Position numbers and translations under genes: made by a program
Assembly (NCBI GenBank): GCA_902491135.1
Contig: CABUGR010000078.1
Span: 1-5,984, forward strand
From: an uncultured Collinsella sp.
GTDB taxonomy: Bacteria; Actinomycetota; Coriobacteriia; Coriobacteriales; Coriobacteriaceae
Direction of reading: 5' to 3'
Length of the DNA stretch: 5,984 bases
Notes under the pieces: generated by a model
What the model was told of the DNA's origin: nothing
The model's database searches: none
What the model saw: the letters and a program-made list of their open reading frames with translations, nothing else
Part shown: piece by piece, positions 5,706 to 5,984 of the stretch
Layout of the letters: every line of letters begins with the position of its first letter
How positions within the stretch are numbered: the stretch's first letter is position 1

Positions 5706-5784
5706 CTCCTCAGTTGCGGTGAAATACGGACTGTTTGGCCGCCCGACGGCCGCAAACAGTCCGTATTTCACCGCAACTGAGGAG
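5706..5784. repeat. 79-bp perfect inverted repeat containing palindromic repeat copy 2
   Basis: Two perfectly complementary 31-nt arms lie at 5706-5736 and 5754-5784; the left begins CTCCTCAGTTGCGGTGAAAT. They flank a 17-nt centre, itself able to fold as GGCCG/CGGCC (5737-5741, 5747-5751) with a 5-nt loop. Positions 5711-5778 are the second copy of the element at 2925-2992. It fills the gap between the convergent ends of yqeC (stop 5695) and the amidohydrolase gene (stop 5807-5805), where a bidirectional transcription barrier would be useful. Neither side has a U-tract. Dispersed REP/MITE-like element is the favoured reading. Confidence 0.85.
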
Positions 5785-5804
5785 GGGACACGGCATCTTT
5801 GCTG

Positions 5805-5984
5805 CTAGCGGGGCACGTAGCGACCGGGCTGGGCTCCGGTGGGCTCGCCGTCGCGTGCCGCCAGCACGCCGTTCACAAACACGGCCTTGGCGCGGCCATG
5901 TGCCTCAAAACCCTCGAGCGGCGTGTAGTCCACAGCCTGATGCTGTGTCGCCGCGCGAATGGTCCAGCGCGCCTGGGGATCCCA
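5805..5984 (-). CDS. Dihydropyrimidinase/hydantoinase-type amidohydrolase, C-terminal 59 residues (runs off right edge)
   Basis: Only the end of the gene is inside the window, closing at TAG 5807-5805. The tail reads WDPQARWTIRA, then HQAVDYTPLEGF, then HGRAKAVFVNGVLAARDGEP and finally GRYVPR. This is the C-terminal beta-sandwich strand pattern of cyclic amidohydrolases (dihydropyrimidinase, D-hydantoinase, YgeZ/HyuA-like, and more distantly allantoinase and dihydroorotase). These enzymes open cyclic amide rings such as dihydropyrimidines and hydantoins. The metal-binding residues lie in the missing part, so substrate cannot be assigned. Its place next to a Se/Mo hydroxylase maturation module favours a role in purine or other N-heterocycle catabolism. 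It is convergent with yqeC, with the long palindrome between them. Confidence 0.75.
   Translation of the reverse strand, partial: WDPQARWTIRAATQHQAVDYTPLEGFEAHGRAKAVFVNGVLAARDGEPTGAQPGRYVPR

Noticed and set aside
2925..5784. CRISPR-like array from the repeated arm sequence
   Set aside because: Only two palindromic copies nearly 3 kb apart, with no regular spacers.

Overview
This window looks like chromosomal DNA from a GC-rich Gram-positive bacterium. The best guess is Coriobacteriia, probably close to Collinsella. That guess rests on the GC-rich codon use, the zinc-ribbon form of S14, strong AGGAGG-type ribosome binding sites, and my overall impression of the ribosomal proteins. It is recognition, not a phylogenetic result.

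Positions 1-2698 (all minus strand) carry the start of the spc ribosomal protein operon in canonical order: rplE (L5), rpsN type Z (S14), rpsH (S8), rplF (L6), rplR (L18) and rpsE (S5, cut by the left edge). The genes are intact and each has a clear Shine-Dalgarno sequence. Two start with GTG (rplF, rpsN). Two gaps carry a convincing stem-loop (rplF-rplR and rplE-rpsN).

Positions 2699-3009 form a gene-free stretch where rplX and rplN would normally lie upstream of rplE. No L24 remnant is visible in any frame. The stretch holds a weak candidate promoter for rplE and a 68-bp palindromic element. The operon is therefore cut off from its usual S10-side neighbours, by a real rearrangement, an ancestral split or an assembly join.

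Positions 3010-5695 hold a maturation module for selenium-dependent molybdenum hydroxylases. xdhC (XdhC/CoxI family) and yqeB sit in a tight minus-strand pair. yqeC is divergent on the plus strand. Between yqeB and yqeC, a 103-bp region contains overlapping -10 elements for both directions and a hairpin plus U-tract in the yqeB leader. A second copy of the same 68-bp palindrome, here inside a perfect 31-bp-arm inverted repeat, follows yqeC, so the two copies bracket the module.

Positions 5805-5984 (minus) encode the C-terminal 59 residues of a dihydropyrimidinase/hydantoinase-type amidohydrolase. Its neighbourhood fits anaerobic purine or related N-heterocycle breakdown, where Se/Mo hydroxylases and cyclic amidohydrolases often occur together. 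No hydroxylase structural subunit lies in the window.
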